Source: CAJINA01 sp964636125
Lineage (GTDB): Bacteria; Desulfobacterota; Desulfobacteria; Desulfobacterales; CAJINA01
Reading direction: 5' to 3'
NCBI GenBank assembly: GCA_964636125.1
Contig: CAZWPX010000023.1
Location: forward strand, 1 to 64,000
Length of the DNA: 64,000 nt
In this document: positions 10,901-20,500 of the stretch, in pieces
Layout of the letters: every line of letters begins with the position of its first letter
Numbering within the stretch: the first letter of the stretch is position 1
Made by a program: the position numbers and the translations under genes
The notes under the pieces: model-generated
Databases searched by the model: none
The model's input: only the letters and a program-made list of their open reading frames with translations
What the model was told of the DNA's origin: nothing

Positions 10901-12078
10901 TTACCCACCTGGCGCTGTTCTCTTCAGCGGCCGGATTTTTTGGAAACGCCGGACAGGCCGACTATGCCATAGCCAATGAAATCCTCAATAAATCCGCCTT
11001 CAGGTTCAAAGCCCTCAATCCCGCCTGCCATGTGAACACATTCAACTGGGGGCCCTGGGACGGCGGCATGGTGACCCCCGAGCTCAAGCGCATGTTTGCG
11101 GATAAGCACATTGCCGTAATTCCCATGGAAGCCGGTTCCCGGCTCTTTGCCAACGAGCTCTCCGCGGCCGACACCACCACCCAGATCATGGTGGGCAGTT
11201 CAATGCGGGCCCGGCCGCAGCCGGGCAGCAGCGAACTGGGTGCCTACCGCATCACCCGTCGTTTGGTGCCGGAGGACAATCCCTTTTTACAAGATCACAT
11301 GATCGGCCCAAACCCCGTACTGCCCACAGTGTGCGCCGGTGCCTGGATGGCAGAAGCCTGTGAAATGCTGTATCCCGGGTTCCAGTTTTTTACGGCCACC
11401 GGGTACCGGATGTTCAAAGGAATTGTATTCGATGGCACCCAGGCCCAACACTACACGCTGGACATCGAAGAGGTCGTAAAGGATGAGGACCACATTAATT
11501 TCAATGTCACCATATCCAGCCGCAAAAAGAACGGCAAGCCGCTGCACCACTATACGTCCGGCATAGAGCTTGTCAGCCGGATCCCGGAACCGCCCCTTTA
11601 TAGCCGGGTTGACTTCGAACCCGCCGGGGCCCTGGAGGGCGGACAGCTGTACCGGAACGGAACGCTGTTTCACGGCCCAATTTTCCAGGGCATTGAACGG
11701 GTCATCAACCTTGGCGAGCACGGTTTGACAGTCGAGTGCCGCCTCCCTGAAGTGGCCCACAGAGACCAGGGCCAGTTTACGATTGGAACCTTTAATCCGT
11801 ACGCGGCCGACATCCAGTTCCAGTGTATGCTGGTTTGGGTACGCCGCCAGCTGGAGGCGGCCAGCCTGCCGGCCCAGGCCCAAACCGCCGAGCATTACCT
11901 GTCGGTACCGGCCGGCCGTAAATTCTACGTCTCTCTGTCCGTCAAAGCCAGCAGCTCGGCCAGTGTCACGGCCGACATCACCACCCACGACCGGGAGGGG
12001 CGTATCTATTCAAGAATCGCGGGTGCCACCGTCATTGTCAGTAAACAGCTGGACAGGCTTTTTTCAAAGACGGGATAG
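4987..12078 (+). CDS. pfaA: PfaA-type polyunsaturated lipid synthase subunit (KS-AT-ACPx3-KR-DH)
   Basis: Giant iterative type I synthase (2,363 residues) that builds polyunsaturated acyl chains from malonyl units. Domains in order: ketosynthase (about 15-480) with active-site Cys220 in DAACASSL and the later His motifs EAHGTGT and GHTKAAAGSAG; malonyl acyltransferase (about 590-900) with Ser698 in GHSFGE; a linker (about 1045-1150) with a duplicated HQxxTLKVHxQYL motif; three acyl carrier proteins with phosphopantetheine serines 1284, 1384 and 1484 (LGIDSIKRVEIL), spaced exactly 100 residues; ketoreductase (about 1790-2050) with a Gly-rich VAGGAKGVT motif and SSAAGFFGNAGQADYA; and a C-terminal dehydratase-like domain (about 2090-2350) with QDHMIGPNPVLPT. 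Three ACPs is fewer than the five or more of marine EPA/DHA producers. First gene of pfaABCD. Confidence 0.95.
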   Translation: MHADKPGNTARDELILQKTPIAVIGLAGLFPDSKDINQYWDNIINEVDTIKDVPPSRWKIEDYYDPDPGAADKTYSKRGGFIPDIDFNPMEFGLPPNILEVTDVSQLLALVVARQVLEDAGYGTKSNYNRENIGITLGVGGGQKLITPLTTRLQYPIWKQVLTNSGVTETDADEIVAKIKKAYVGWEENSFPGMLGNVIAGRVANRLNLGGTNCVLDAACASSLTAIKMAVSDLLEYRSEIMIAGGIDTDNSPFMYLSFSKTPAFTPDDTSRPFDIDSNGMLIGEGLGMVALKRLEDARRDQDRIYAVIKGIGTSSDGRYKSIYAPRPEGQVKALQQAYFKAGFPPQSVGLVEAHGTGTAAGDMAEFSALKTVFTADDHPHQHIALGSVKSQIGHTKAAAGSAGFIKAALALYHRVLPATINVKEPQPKIEIESSPFYINSETRPWFPAPQGTPRRAAVSAFGFGGTNFHVALEEYAPRTDANQNRNGYRPRKHSTLHPVVISGPTPDALLEKVKGLHADLTAENNDQAFYELVRGNGISKRPASHARLGFLCGDHTEAVKLADLAIKGLTARRGEAWESPEGLFYRPAGLDTRGHVVALFPGQGSQYLDMGSRLAMNFPAVMDSFTRMNRLFAEAGRPHLTATVFPIPVFTKKQKKANTQALQQTEIAQPAIGALSVGMYTLFKAAGFRPDFTAGHSFGELTALHAAGVFSADDFCFLARERGRAMAAPDDQNFDAGAMLAVVGDIDNLRTDLQAMPDIVIANFNSGRQAVVAGPQPAIKAARQDLKARGYSVIPLPVSAAFHTPLVDHARRPFARALETVKFKRPEIPVYTNTLATPYPADPEKIRDILKDHILNPVRFKDEIDNIYQAGGRIFIEFGPKNVLTRLVGSILADRPHTAIALNTGRDSSDVEMRQAALKMCVAGLEIEDIDPHEKILPEPPGKSAGRMQIALNGSNYVSAKTRTIFEDALNDGFTIQQSTPASSSATTPAPAVIQSESTPPAVDHPVPPQARITHPPISFEKGETPMKRADQNPGPIDTGKGSMENIENNIEQFFKHQDETLKVHSQYLSGIKEYTGLFYDLMKQQHALLREQPGLELPAGIERSMDLFHTHQGDTLKVHGQYLDNQTVCVREALGLIKQKVTGQPVDNLVRGASRVSAPGPVSTPESIQSTRATHNNPPPEIAPEVTGPSEPEPVSIEPEPVMEASSTLPPAPDALSENASIPLAPSAPAAAPAPQPPDTVLAADLESLKTAMLAVVSEKTGYPAEMLELDMDMEADLGIDSIKRVEILAGFTEQFPDLPEANPDELAELKTLGEVIDKYRRLAPPAAGAPAAPGTPEATSTPDPIQTLTRVMLEVVAEKTGYPAEMLELDMDMEADLGIDSIKRVEILAGFTEQFPDLPEANPDELAELKTLQEVIDKYRRLAQPAAAEPPASDPRTAASHQPDMETLTRVMLEVVADKTGYPAEMLELDMDMEADLGIDSIKRVEILAGVQERFPQLPEVDADQLAGLKTLGEVTVCMAAAGPQPATAAPEDQTAPQEITAGARRSVGQIRKLPAPDTLVSGLPPDAVCLVTDDGTRVTAMLAEKLSRQGLRVVVISYPESVVKRKPKLASGIVRLTVADMREESLQGLIDTILQQFGKIDGFIHLHPPALKKSRETLVFPEKEMAMLLWVFLAAKHLKPHLAADTASGRRFFMTACRLDGQLGLSGRGFGLVSGGLCGLTKTLNLEWDSVFARIVDLGPDRPPAESAAIIASELFDPDRRIVETAYGPEGRITLAALEAEGAYEVRHNRIDDAAVFLVAGGAKGVTARCAIALASAHKCRFILMGRSPYQAVPDPDWAAGLKDAAELKKAIMLQLKQAGEPPTPKAVENMYRALVSQRDISRTLADIRATGSLAEYICADVTDQKSIQDQLAPVVDKLGPVTGLIHGAGVLADRHIEDKTVADFMAVYTTKVKGLAILLDCVETDRLTHLALFSSAAGFFGNAGQADYAIANEILNKSAFRFKALNPACHVNTFNWGPWDGGMVTPELKRMFADKHIAVIPMEAGSRLFANELSAADTTTQIMVGSSMRARPQPGSSELGAYRITRRLVPEDNPFLQDHMIGPNPVLPTVCAGAWMAEACEMLYPGFQFFTATGYRMFKGIVFDGTQAQHYTLDIEEVVKDEDHINFNVTISSRKKNGKPLHHYTSGIELVSRIPEPPLYSRVDFEPAGALEGGQLYRNGTLFHGPIFQGIERVINLGEHGLTVECRLPEVAHRDQGQFTIGTFNPYAADIQFQCMLVWVRRQLEAASLPAQAQTAEHYLSVPAGRKFYVSLSVKASSSASVTADITTHDREGRIYSRIAGATVIVSKQLDRLFSKTG

Positions 12079-12091
12079 TCACAGGGGACCC

Positions 12092-14401
12092 ATGCAAAAA
12101 TCAATTGCCATTGTCGGCATCGCGACAACCTTTGGCCGCACGGACAGCCTGGCCTGTTTTGAGCGCAGGCTTTATGAGGGTGATTTCCCGGCAACCGAAC
12201 ACGCGTTGGAACCGGGCGGCAAACGCTCAGCCGAGGAACGCCAGGCAGCGATAGAGAGCATCACGGCTGCGGCCACGGAAAACGCAGGGCTGAACCCGGC
12301 CCAAGCGAAGTCAGCCCAGGCCTTCACTGTTGTGGCGGCCGACGCCGGGTTCGACCTCACCGACAATGAGCCTGCAGGATTTGCCACAGAGACCCGGCTC
12401 ATAGCCGCCCTGGCAACCGCCCGGCAGCTGCTCGCGGATAAAAAAGCTGCGGCCGTTCAGGTAGCGGCCATGGGCCGCGCCGGCAGCGGCGCTGTTGTCC
12501 TTAAAAGTTTCGACCGGGCTGCCCGGGATCAGGATCGCATTTATGCGGTGATTGACACCCTGGGCCCTGGAACGGTTTTAAGCGCTGACGCCGCCTCAAC
12601 GGCTGGTTACCTGGAAATTTGCGGTCAGAATATAGAGGCGCTGTTCAAGGGGGCAACGCCCCTGGGCAGCAGTTTTAGCAATGCACCCCAGAAGCGCGCC
12701 TGTGCGTTGGGCCGCTCTGATTACATCAGCCCTGATGGGGTTGGCACCCGCCACAATGCCAGCCTGATGGCCGGCCTGATAAAAACGGCCCTGGGCCTGT
12801 ATCACCACTATATCCCGGCCTGTCCGGCCTGGACGGCGCCCGCAAACCGCGACCTTTGGAAAGAGAGCCCTTTTTATGTACCGAACAGTTCGCGCTACTG
12901 GTTTAGAGACAAAGATCGTGCCGCCCGGAAAGCCGCGATTGTACTGCTAAGCGAAACCGCAGGCGGCCATCTGCTCCTGTCGGAGAGCACTTCCCGGCCT
13001 CCGGCAGTTGGGTCCTACCTGCCCTGTGCCGGTCCCTTCTGCCTGCCGCTGACCGGGAACAGCCCAGCGGATTTAACCACACGACTGGAACAGGTAGAAT
13101 TACAGCTCGCCCAAAAGGCCAACCTGCCCGGCTTTTGCAAAGAACAGTATCGCGAATTTTCCCGGAATGAACACGCCCCATACGCTTTGATGCTCGTGGC
13201 CGGCACAACAGACGCAATGGCCCGGGAAGCCCGGTTCATCCGCAAGATGCTGCCCGGCAGTTTTGACAAACTGGCTGATATCAAGACACCCCGGGGCAGT
13301 TATTTCAGCGCCCGCCCGCTGGGCAGTAAAGGCAAAGTAGCCTTTGTCTATCCGGGCATTGGCAGTGCCTATGTGGGACTGGGGCAAGACCTGTTCCACA
13401 TGTTCCCCACCCTCGCGGGCCAGTTGGGTCAACTGGTCCCCGATGTCGGCCAGGTATTGAAAGCCCGGTCGCTTTACCCCCGTACGATCGCCCCACTTTC
13501 CAAAGAGCAGCTCAAAACCCTGGAACGTCGGCTGCGCAACGATATCATGGCGGTGTCTGAGTGCGGCATTGCTTTTTCAGTGCTATACACCATGATCATG
13601 GCCGGATATTTCAAGCTGATCCCGGACATGGCCCTGGGTTACAGTATGGGCGAAGCCTCCATGATGGCTTCTCTCGGTGTATGGGAAAACCCCGGGCGTC
13701 TCAGCCGGCGGTTGCGCGAAAACAGCGCCTTCAGAAAAGACCTGCACGCAGAGCTGTCCGCCGTGCGCAGTTCGTGGGGGCTGGAGGCGCCGGCAGCGGG
13801 TGAACCCGACAAAATCTGGGAGTCGTATACCCTTTTTGCGGACCGGGCTGTGGTCCAGGCAGAAGTAGAACAGGCCGACCGGGTATATCTGACACTGATC
13901 AATACCGACAACGAGGTCGTCATTGCCGGGGACCCGGCCGCATGTGAGCAAATTGCCATAAAACTGGGCTGCACCTATTTCCCTTTGCACCTCGATCTTG
14001 CGATTCACAGTGAGCCGGCTTCCCGGGTGTATCCTGATCTTGTGGAACTGTACCGCCTGCCGGTCGTAAAAAACAGCCCCATCAAATTTTATTCGTCCTC
14101 CTGCTACCTGCCGGTGCCCCTGCGCAGCAAGGCGGTCGCCCACACCATTGCCAAGGCCTTCTGTGACCCGGTGGATTTTCCGAGACTGGTCCGCAAAACC
14201 TGGGACGACGGTGCCCGAATCTATATTGAAACCGGCCCGCGCCAGACCTGCTCCTTATGGATCAATGAAATTTTAAAAGATAAACCCTTTGCGGCCGTAC
14301 CGCTGAATATTAAAGGCGCCGGAGACAAACCGGCCCTGGCCCGTGCCATGGCGCAGCTGGTGGGCCAGCGGGTAAAGATAGATCTCGGGTGCCTTTTTTA
14401 A
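12092..14401 (+). CDS. pfaB: PfaB-like acyltransferase with degenerate ketosynthase domain
   Basis: Second subunit of the pfa synthase, 769 residues. The N-terminal half is a shrunken ketosynthase fold: it starts MQKSIAIVGIATTFG like a KS but has no Cys-containing DAACASS motif. It retains a KS C-terminal part (LYHHYIPACPAW, SPFYVPNSSRYWF). The C-terminal half (about 430-750) is an acyltransferase with nucleophile Ser518 in GYSMGEASM and a possible His in LAIHSEPA. The true start is ATG 12092 (AGGGG just upstream), 13 bp after the pfaA stop, although the frame is open further into pfaA. The whole protein resembles the CLF-AT portion of the downstream PfaC, suggesting duplication. It probably loads or offloads acyl groups; in known systems PfaB influences the final product. 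Confidence 0.85.
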   Translation: MQKSIAIVGIATTFGRTDSLACFERRLYEGDFPATEHALEPGGKRSAEERQAAIESITAAATENAGLNPAQAKSAQAFTVVAADAGFDLTDNEPAGFATETRLIAALATARQLLADKKAAAVQVAAMGRAGSGAVVLKSFDRAARDQDRIYAVIDTLGPGTVLSADAASTAGYLEICGQNIEALFKGATPLGSSFSNAPQKRACALGRSDYISPDGVGTRHNASLMAGLIKTALGLYHHYIPACPAWTAPANRDLWKESPFYVPNSSRYWFRDKDRAARKAAIVLLSETAGGHLLLSESTSRPPAVGSYLPCAGPFCLPLTGNSPADLTTRLEQVELQLAQKANLPGFCKEQYREFSRNEHAPYALMLVAGTTDAMAREARFIRKMLPGSFDKLADIKTPRGSYFSARPLGSKGKVAFVYPGIGSAYVGLGQDLFHMFPTLAGQLGQLVPDVGQVLKARSLYPRTIAPLSKEQLKTLERRLRNDIMAVSECGIAFSVLYTMIMAGYFKLIPDMALGYSMGEASMMASLGVWENPGRLSRRLRENSAFRKDLHAELSAVRSSWGLEAPAAGEPDKIWESYTLFADRAVVQAEVEQADRVYLTLINTDNEVVIAGDPAACEQIAIKLGCTYFPLHLDLAIHSEPASRVYPDLVELYRLPVVKNSPIKFYSSSCYLPVPLRSKAVAHTIAKAFCDPVDFPRLVRKTWDDGARIYIETGPRQTCSLWINEILKDKPFAAVPLNIKGAGDKPALARAMAQLVGQRVKIDLGCLF

Positions 14402-14466
14402 ATGATGCCGGCCACAGACACAAGCGTCTGCCAAAAGGCGTGGAAGAATATTAACGCAGGTCAGGG

Positions 14467-14488
14467 TGCGAGCGCAGCTAGTTCCCTG
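14467..14488 (+). repeat. Dispersed 22-bp motif, copy 1
   Basis: In the 151-bp gap between pfaB and pfaC, a 22-bp stretch beginning TGCGAGCGCAG and ending AGTTCCCTG recurs at 40824-40845 with 20 of 22 bases identical. Just after it (14503-14536) lies an imperfect palindrome built of GGAACC/GGGAACC units. This may be part of a repeat family dispersed through intergenic DNA. Confidence 0.5.
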
Positions 14489-14552
14489 ACAGAAGCACAC
14501 AAACGGGGAACCGGGAACCTTGAACCCGGAACCCCGACTCACTAGAGGATCT

Positions 14553-17500
14553 ATGGAAAAGATTGCCATCATCGGTGTGTCCTGCCTGTTTCCGGGAGCC
14601 CACAACAGCTCCGCGTACTGGCAGAACCTGCTGGATGGAAAAAATTTCAAATCCACGGCCACCCGCCGGCAGATGGGCGTCGATCCCAAAGATTACTTTT
14701 CAGCGCAGCCCGGAGAGGCCGACCGCTACTACTGCATGCAGGGCGGTTACATCCGCGACTTTGAATTCGATCCCACCGGCTACCGGCTGCCGCCTGAAGA
14801 TCTGGCCCGGCTTGATGACCTTTTCAAGTGGTCACTTTTTGTGTCCCGGAACGCCTTGACGGACAGCGGTTATATAGACAAACCCGCAGCGTTGTCGCAG
14901 TGCGGCGCCATCCTGGGCAACCTCTCCTTTCCCACCAAGTCCTCCAACCACCTGTGCCTCCCCATTTGCCACCAGGCCGTGGAAGCCTCCCTGCGCAGGT
15001 ACCCGGACAATGAAGATTTTGAACTGGCGCCTTTCAGTCCGCCGCGCACGGTTGCCGACGACAACCTGATGATTTCGGGATATCCAGCCGCCGTGATTGC
15101 CCGGGCATTCGATCTGCAGGGGCCGCATTTTTGCCTTGATGCAGCCTGTGCCTCCTCCATCTATGCGGTCAAACTGGCCTGCGATTATCTTTCCACGGGC
15201 CGGGCCGACATGATGCTGGCCGGGGCGGTAAGTGCGGCCGACCCCTTATTTATTCACATGGGCTTTTCCATCTTTCAGGCCTACCCCGCGAACGGAAAAT
15301 CCTCCCCCTTCGATAAAAACTCCCGGGGCCTGGTGGCCGGTGAAGGGGCGGGTATGTTTGTTTTAAAGCGCCATGCCGATGCGGTCAGGGACGGGGATAA
15401 AATCTACGCCTCGATCCTGGGTGTCGGGCTCTCCAATGACGGCCGCGGTCAGTCGGTCCTGGCACCAGGCATGGATGGCCAGAACGTGGCCTACGAACGC
15501 GCCTATGCCCAGGCCGCCATCGACCCCAAGGACATTGCCTACGTGGAGTGCCATGCCACCGGCACCTTGCTGGGAGACAAGGTGGAGCTCGATTCCATGG
15601 ACACCTTCTTCGGAAAACACGGCGCATCACCGCTGGTGGGTTCCTGCAAATCAAACATGGGGCATCTGTTAACAGCCGCCGGCATGGCCGGTATGCTGAA
15701 AACCATCTTTGCCATGTCTAAGGGCATCATCCCGGCAACCATCGGCCTTGAGGAAGCCATCGGATCAAAAAGCAACGTGATATCGGCCCAACAGATTCCG
15801 GTGGTCAACACACCCTGGCCCGGGGCCCCGGAGGCCCGCCGCGCCGCTGTGAACGGCTTCGGATTTGGGGGTGCCAATGCCCATATCATCCTGGAGTCCC
15901 CGCCGCACAGCCCGGAAGGCTCATCTCCGGCGCAAAGTCCGCCCAGGGCCGCCAGCAGGGTCATCCACCTGTTCGAAGATGAGCCGGACAAGGACTGTGC
16001 CCCGTGCGCCCTGGCGATCACCGGTATGGATGCACTGTTCGGCCCATGCCGGGGAATAGCCGAGTTCCGCCGCACCACCTGCGACGGTCTGCAACAGTTT
16101 GTCGATCTGCCTGAAAAACGTTGGAAGGGTATCGATCAATACGACGCGCTCTTGAAAAACTACGGGTTCGGAGACGGCCTGCCGCCCCGGGGTGCCTACG
16201 TGGATCATTTCGACCTGGATTTTCTGGGATTCAAAATTCCACCCAACAAAGATGACCGCCTGATCCCCCAGCAGCTTATGGCCCTCAAAGTGGCCGACAA
16301 AGCTATCCGCGATGCGGAAATTACAGAAGGTGCCCAGGTGGCGGTCCTGGTGGCCATGGGCACTGAGCCCGCCCTGCACCAGTTCAGGTCACGGGTCAAC
16401 CTTGACACCCAGATAAAAACCAGTTTTGAAAAAGCGCATGTCGCGTGCGCAGACCCGTCCGGGGAAACCCTTGTAGAGAACATAAAAAACAGCCTCCACG
16501 GCGTGGCCCGCACCAACCGCTACACAAGTTTTATCGGCAACATCATGGCCTCCCGCATTGCATCCATCTGGGATTTTTCCGGCCCGGCCTTTACGGTATC
16601 TTCGGAAGAAAATTCGGTTTTCAAGGCCCTGGACGTGGCCCGGCTGCTGCTGGACGACCGGAACATTGAGGCAGTTGTGGTGGCAGCCGTGGACCTGTCC
16701 GGCGGGTTTGAGCAGGTGCTTTTAAAGAACAGGCGGCTGAAGATCAATACCGGCCGGCCCACCTTGAGTTTTGACCAGGATGTAAATGGCTGGATGGTCG
16801 GCGAAGGCGCGGGCGCGGTAGTGGTCAAACGCCGTGATGATGCCCTGGCGGACAACAGTCGCATCTATGCCACCGTGGACGCATTGGGGTTTGCCGCGGG
16901 CGACGATAAAGACGCGGTCACCCGGGCCTGCCGGCATACCTTTGACTGTGCCGGGATAAATCCGGGTGAGATTGCCTACCTCGAGGTGCACGGCAGTGGC
17001 ATCGGGGCCGAAGACGAGGCTGAAATAGCAGGCCTGCTGGAGGCCTACCAGGCACCCGGGTCACCCCTTAGATGCGCCATCGGGAGTGTCAAGGCCAACA
17101 TCGGACACACCTTTGCGGCGGCCGGCATGGCCAGCCTGATTAAAACAGCCCTGTGTCTCTATCACCGCTATATCCCGCCCACACCGGCGTGGTCGGGACC
17201 CAAATATCCGGAAAAGTGGGCCAAGAGTCCTTTTTTTGTACCCACAGAGTCCAGAACCTGGTTTGTGGACGGCTCCGGCCAGACCCGCCGGGCGGCCATC
17301 AACTCCATGGGGGCCGACCACAGCTGCCACCACCTGCTCCTTTCCGATGAACCATCCCAAACCGGGCCCCGACGAGGTTACCTGTCCAGCCTGCCCATGA
17401 CCCTTTTCCCCCTGGCGGCTGACAGCCGCAAGGCACTTGAAGGTGAACTGGACGCATTGACAACCGCCCTTTCAGCGGATCAAAAACTCGCGACCACAGC

Positions 17501-20500
17501 CGGAAAGTTTTTCAAACGTTTTAAAACCCGGGAGGCCTGCGAATTCCGGATTTCAATTGTCGGTAAAAGCCGCAGCGAGATATATGATGAAATCGAAACT
17601 GCCAAAGTCGGCCTGCCCCAGGCCTTTGCGGAAAACGGGTCCTGGCGTTCTGAAAACGGGAGTTGTTTTACCTGTGAGCCGTTAGGCCCAGCCGGCAAGG
17701 TTGCCTTTGTTTACCCCGGCGGCTTTAATTCGTATATCGGCATAGGCCACAGTCTTTGCCAGCTTTTCCCGGAAGTACACGAACGTGCCGGGACCTACAC
17801 CTCCAGCCTGGGAGAAATTATCGGGCATGATCTTCTAAGTCCCCGGAGTATGAGCACGCTGTCGGACACCGAACTCAAAGAGCTTTCGGAACAGCTGTTC
17901 AACACGCCCTCGGTTATGTTCGAAAGCGGCATCATGTCCGCTATATTGTGCACGGACATTATCAGGGAGAGCTTCGCGGTTTCACCGGACCAGGCCCTGG
18001 GTTACAGCATGGGCGAGATCTCCATGCTGTTTGCCCTGGGGGTCTGGGATAAGGCGGATCGGATCCGCAAAGCGTTTAACGAATCCTCTGTTTACAAGCT
18101 GCGCCTGTCGGGCTCCATGGAGAATGTCCGCGCGGCCTGGAACCTGGACCCATCCGAATCCGAGAATAAGAAGATATGGTACAGCTACAAGCTGGAAGCG
18201 GCGCCGGAGCAGGTCCGCAGAGCCCTGGAAAAAGACCTGGCCATCTCCAGGGGCCGGTCGGCCTACCTGATATTTGTAAATACGCCCCAGGAGGTGGTGA
18301 TTGCCGGCTATGACCAGGCTTGCAAGCGGGTGATCAGGGATCTGGGCTGCAACTATTTTGAAGTTTCGGTGAGTGACGCCATTCACAGCGAACTGGTCAG
18401 GCCGGATTACGAAGCCCTGATCAACATGCATCGCCTGCCGGTAAACCCGGTGCCTGATATCGACTTTTACTCCGCCTTTGACTTTGCCCCCATTGTCATG
18501 GACAGCGAAGAGATTGCCCGACGCGTGGCTGACATTTACACCCATGAGATCGATTTCCAGCAACTGATTGAAAAGGCCTACCAGGATGGCGGGCGGATTT
18601 TTATTGAGCTGGGACCGCGCAACAACTGTACCCGCTGGACCGATGAAATCCTCCAGGGGCAGCCACATCTGGCGGTGGCCACCAATGAAAAGGATGTCGA
18701 TGAACACGCCACCATTATCAAGGTGATTGCCAGCCTCTTTTGTCACCAGGTTTCCGTGGACCTTTCACCTTTGTACAGTCAGTCAAAAATGAAATCGGTC
18801 TCCAAGCGTCTGCTGAATAAATCCATCGTTCTCGGGGGGCAGACCATTGACGCCCAGATCAATACCGAAAAAAATCGTCAGTTGTTTGCCTCCTTTGGCC
18901 GGTATCCGGTTCTCACTGAACCGGTCGTTGACACCGCGGTCCAGCCCAAAGCGGAAGCGGCCGCCCCCTTGATCACCCCCACTGCAACAGGTACGGAACC
19001 CCTTGTGAAAACTGAAAAGCACTTCAATGCGAATCTTTCCCGGTTGAACACTGTCCACCAGGCGTTTTTAGATCATCGCCTGGACGGCGCCCGCCAGATT
19101 CACGATCTGATTGAACTTCAGCTCGCCCGGGCAGGCCAGATGCCTGCAGCCGACCCGGATGGCGACACCGGGTCGAATGCCCGGCCCCCTTCCCCGTCGG
19201 CCGGGGGGCAGGCTCAGAGGTTGGGCTTGCCGGTGGTCCCGAAAGCAGTCAAACCACCGGTTCGCCAAGCGGTGGTCTGGGATCAGGCGGACCTGCTCGA
19301 GTTCGCCCAGGGCAGCATTGCCAACGTATTCGGCGAAGAATATAAAATCATCGACAGCTACCCCCGGCGGGTGCGCCTGCCCATGCAGCCCTACCTGCTG
19401 GTGTCCCGGGTAACCAAACTCGATGCCCACTGCCACGAATTCAAGCCCTCTACCATGACAACTGAATATGATATCCCGCGCGACTTCTGGTACTCTGTGG
19501 ACGGACAGATTCCCTGGGCCGTATCGGTTGAATCCGGGCAGTGCGACCTGCTGCTGATCAGTTATCTCGGTATCGATTTCAGCTGCATGGGCGACCGGGT
19601 TTACCGTTTGCTGGACTGCACCCTGACCTTCCTGGAAGACATACCCATGGAGGGCGATACCCTGCGGTATGATATCCGCATAAACTCTTTTTCAAAGAGC
19701 GGAGACAGCCTGCTCTTTTTCTTCAGCTACGAGTGTTTTGTGGAAGAGACCATGGTATTGAAAATGGATGGCGGCTGTGCCGGTTTCTTTACCGATGAGG
19801 AGCTGGATGCCGGCCGGGGGATACGCCACACCGCGAAAGAGCTGGCCGAACGCGCCCGCATCGAAAAGCACTCTTTTACGCCCTATTTGCACTGCAACCG
19901 GCAGCAGTTCGAGAAAGCGGACCTGCTCAAAATAACCCGGGGTGATCTGGGTGGATGTTTGGGCGCCCACTATGCCCGCCCCGGTTACAACCCCTCTTTA
20001 AAAATGGCCACTGAACAGATGCTGATGCTGGACCGCATTGAATCCATCGATGTGACGGGCGGGGCCTGGGGGCTGGGAAAAATCGTGGCCTGCAAAGAGC
20101 TGGCGCCGGGCCACTGGTACTTTCCCTGCCACTTCAAGGACGACGAGGTGATGGCTGGCTCTCTGATGGCGGAAGGCTGCGGACAATTGCTGCAGTTTTT
20201 CCTGCTGTATATCGGCATGCACACCCGGGTCCAGGATGCCCGTTTCCAGCCCATCTGGAACCTGCCCCAGAAAGTCAGGTGCCGGGGTCAGGTAACCCCC
20301 GCCGACAACCTGCTGACCTATCGCATGGAGATCAAGGAAATCGGGCTCACCCCCCACCCCTATGCCGTGGCCGATATCGATATCCTCCTGCAGGATAAAA
20401 ACCGGGAAGATAAGATTGTGGTCGATTTTGGTAGCCTGGGAGTGCAGCTGGTTGAAAAAAGCGCGGATGACCCCTATAAAGCAGTGCTGCCCATGGCAGC

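Noticed and set aside
11783..12091. Upstream extension of pfaB into pfaA
   Set aside because: The open frame overlaps pfaA coding sequence; the KS-like N-terminus begins at ATG 12092 with a ribosome site.
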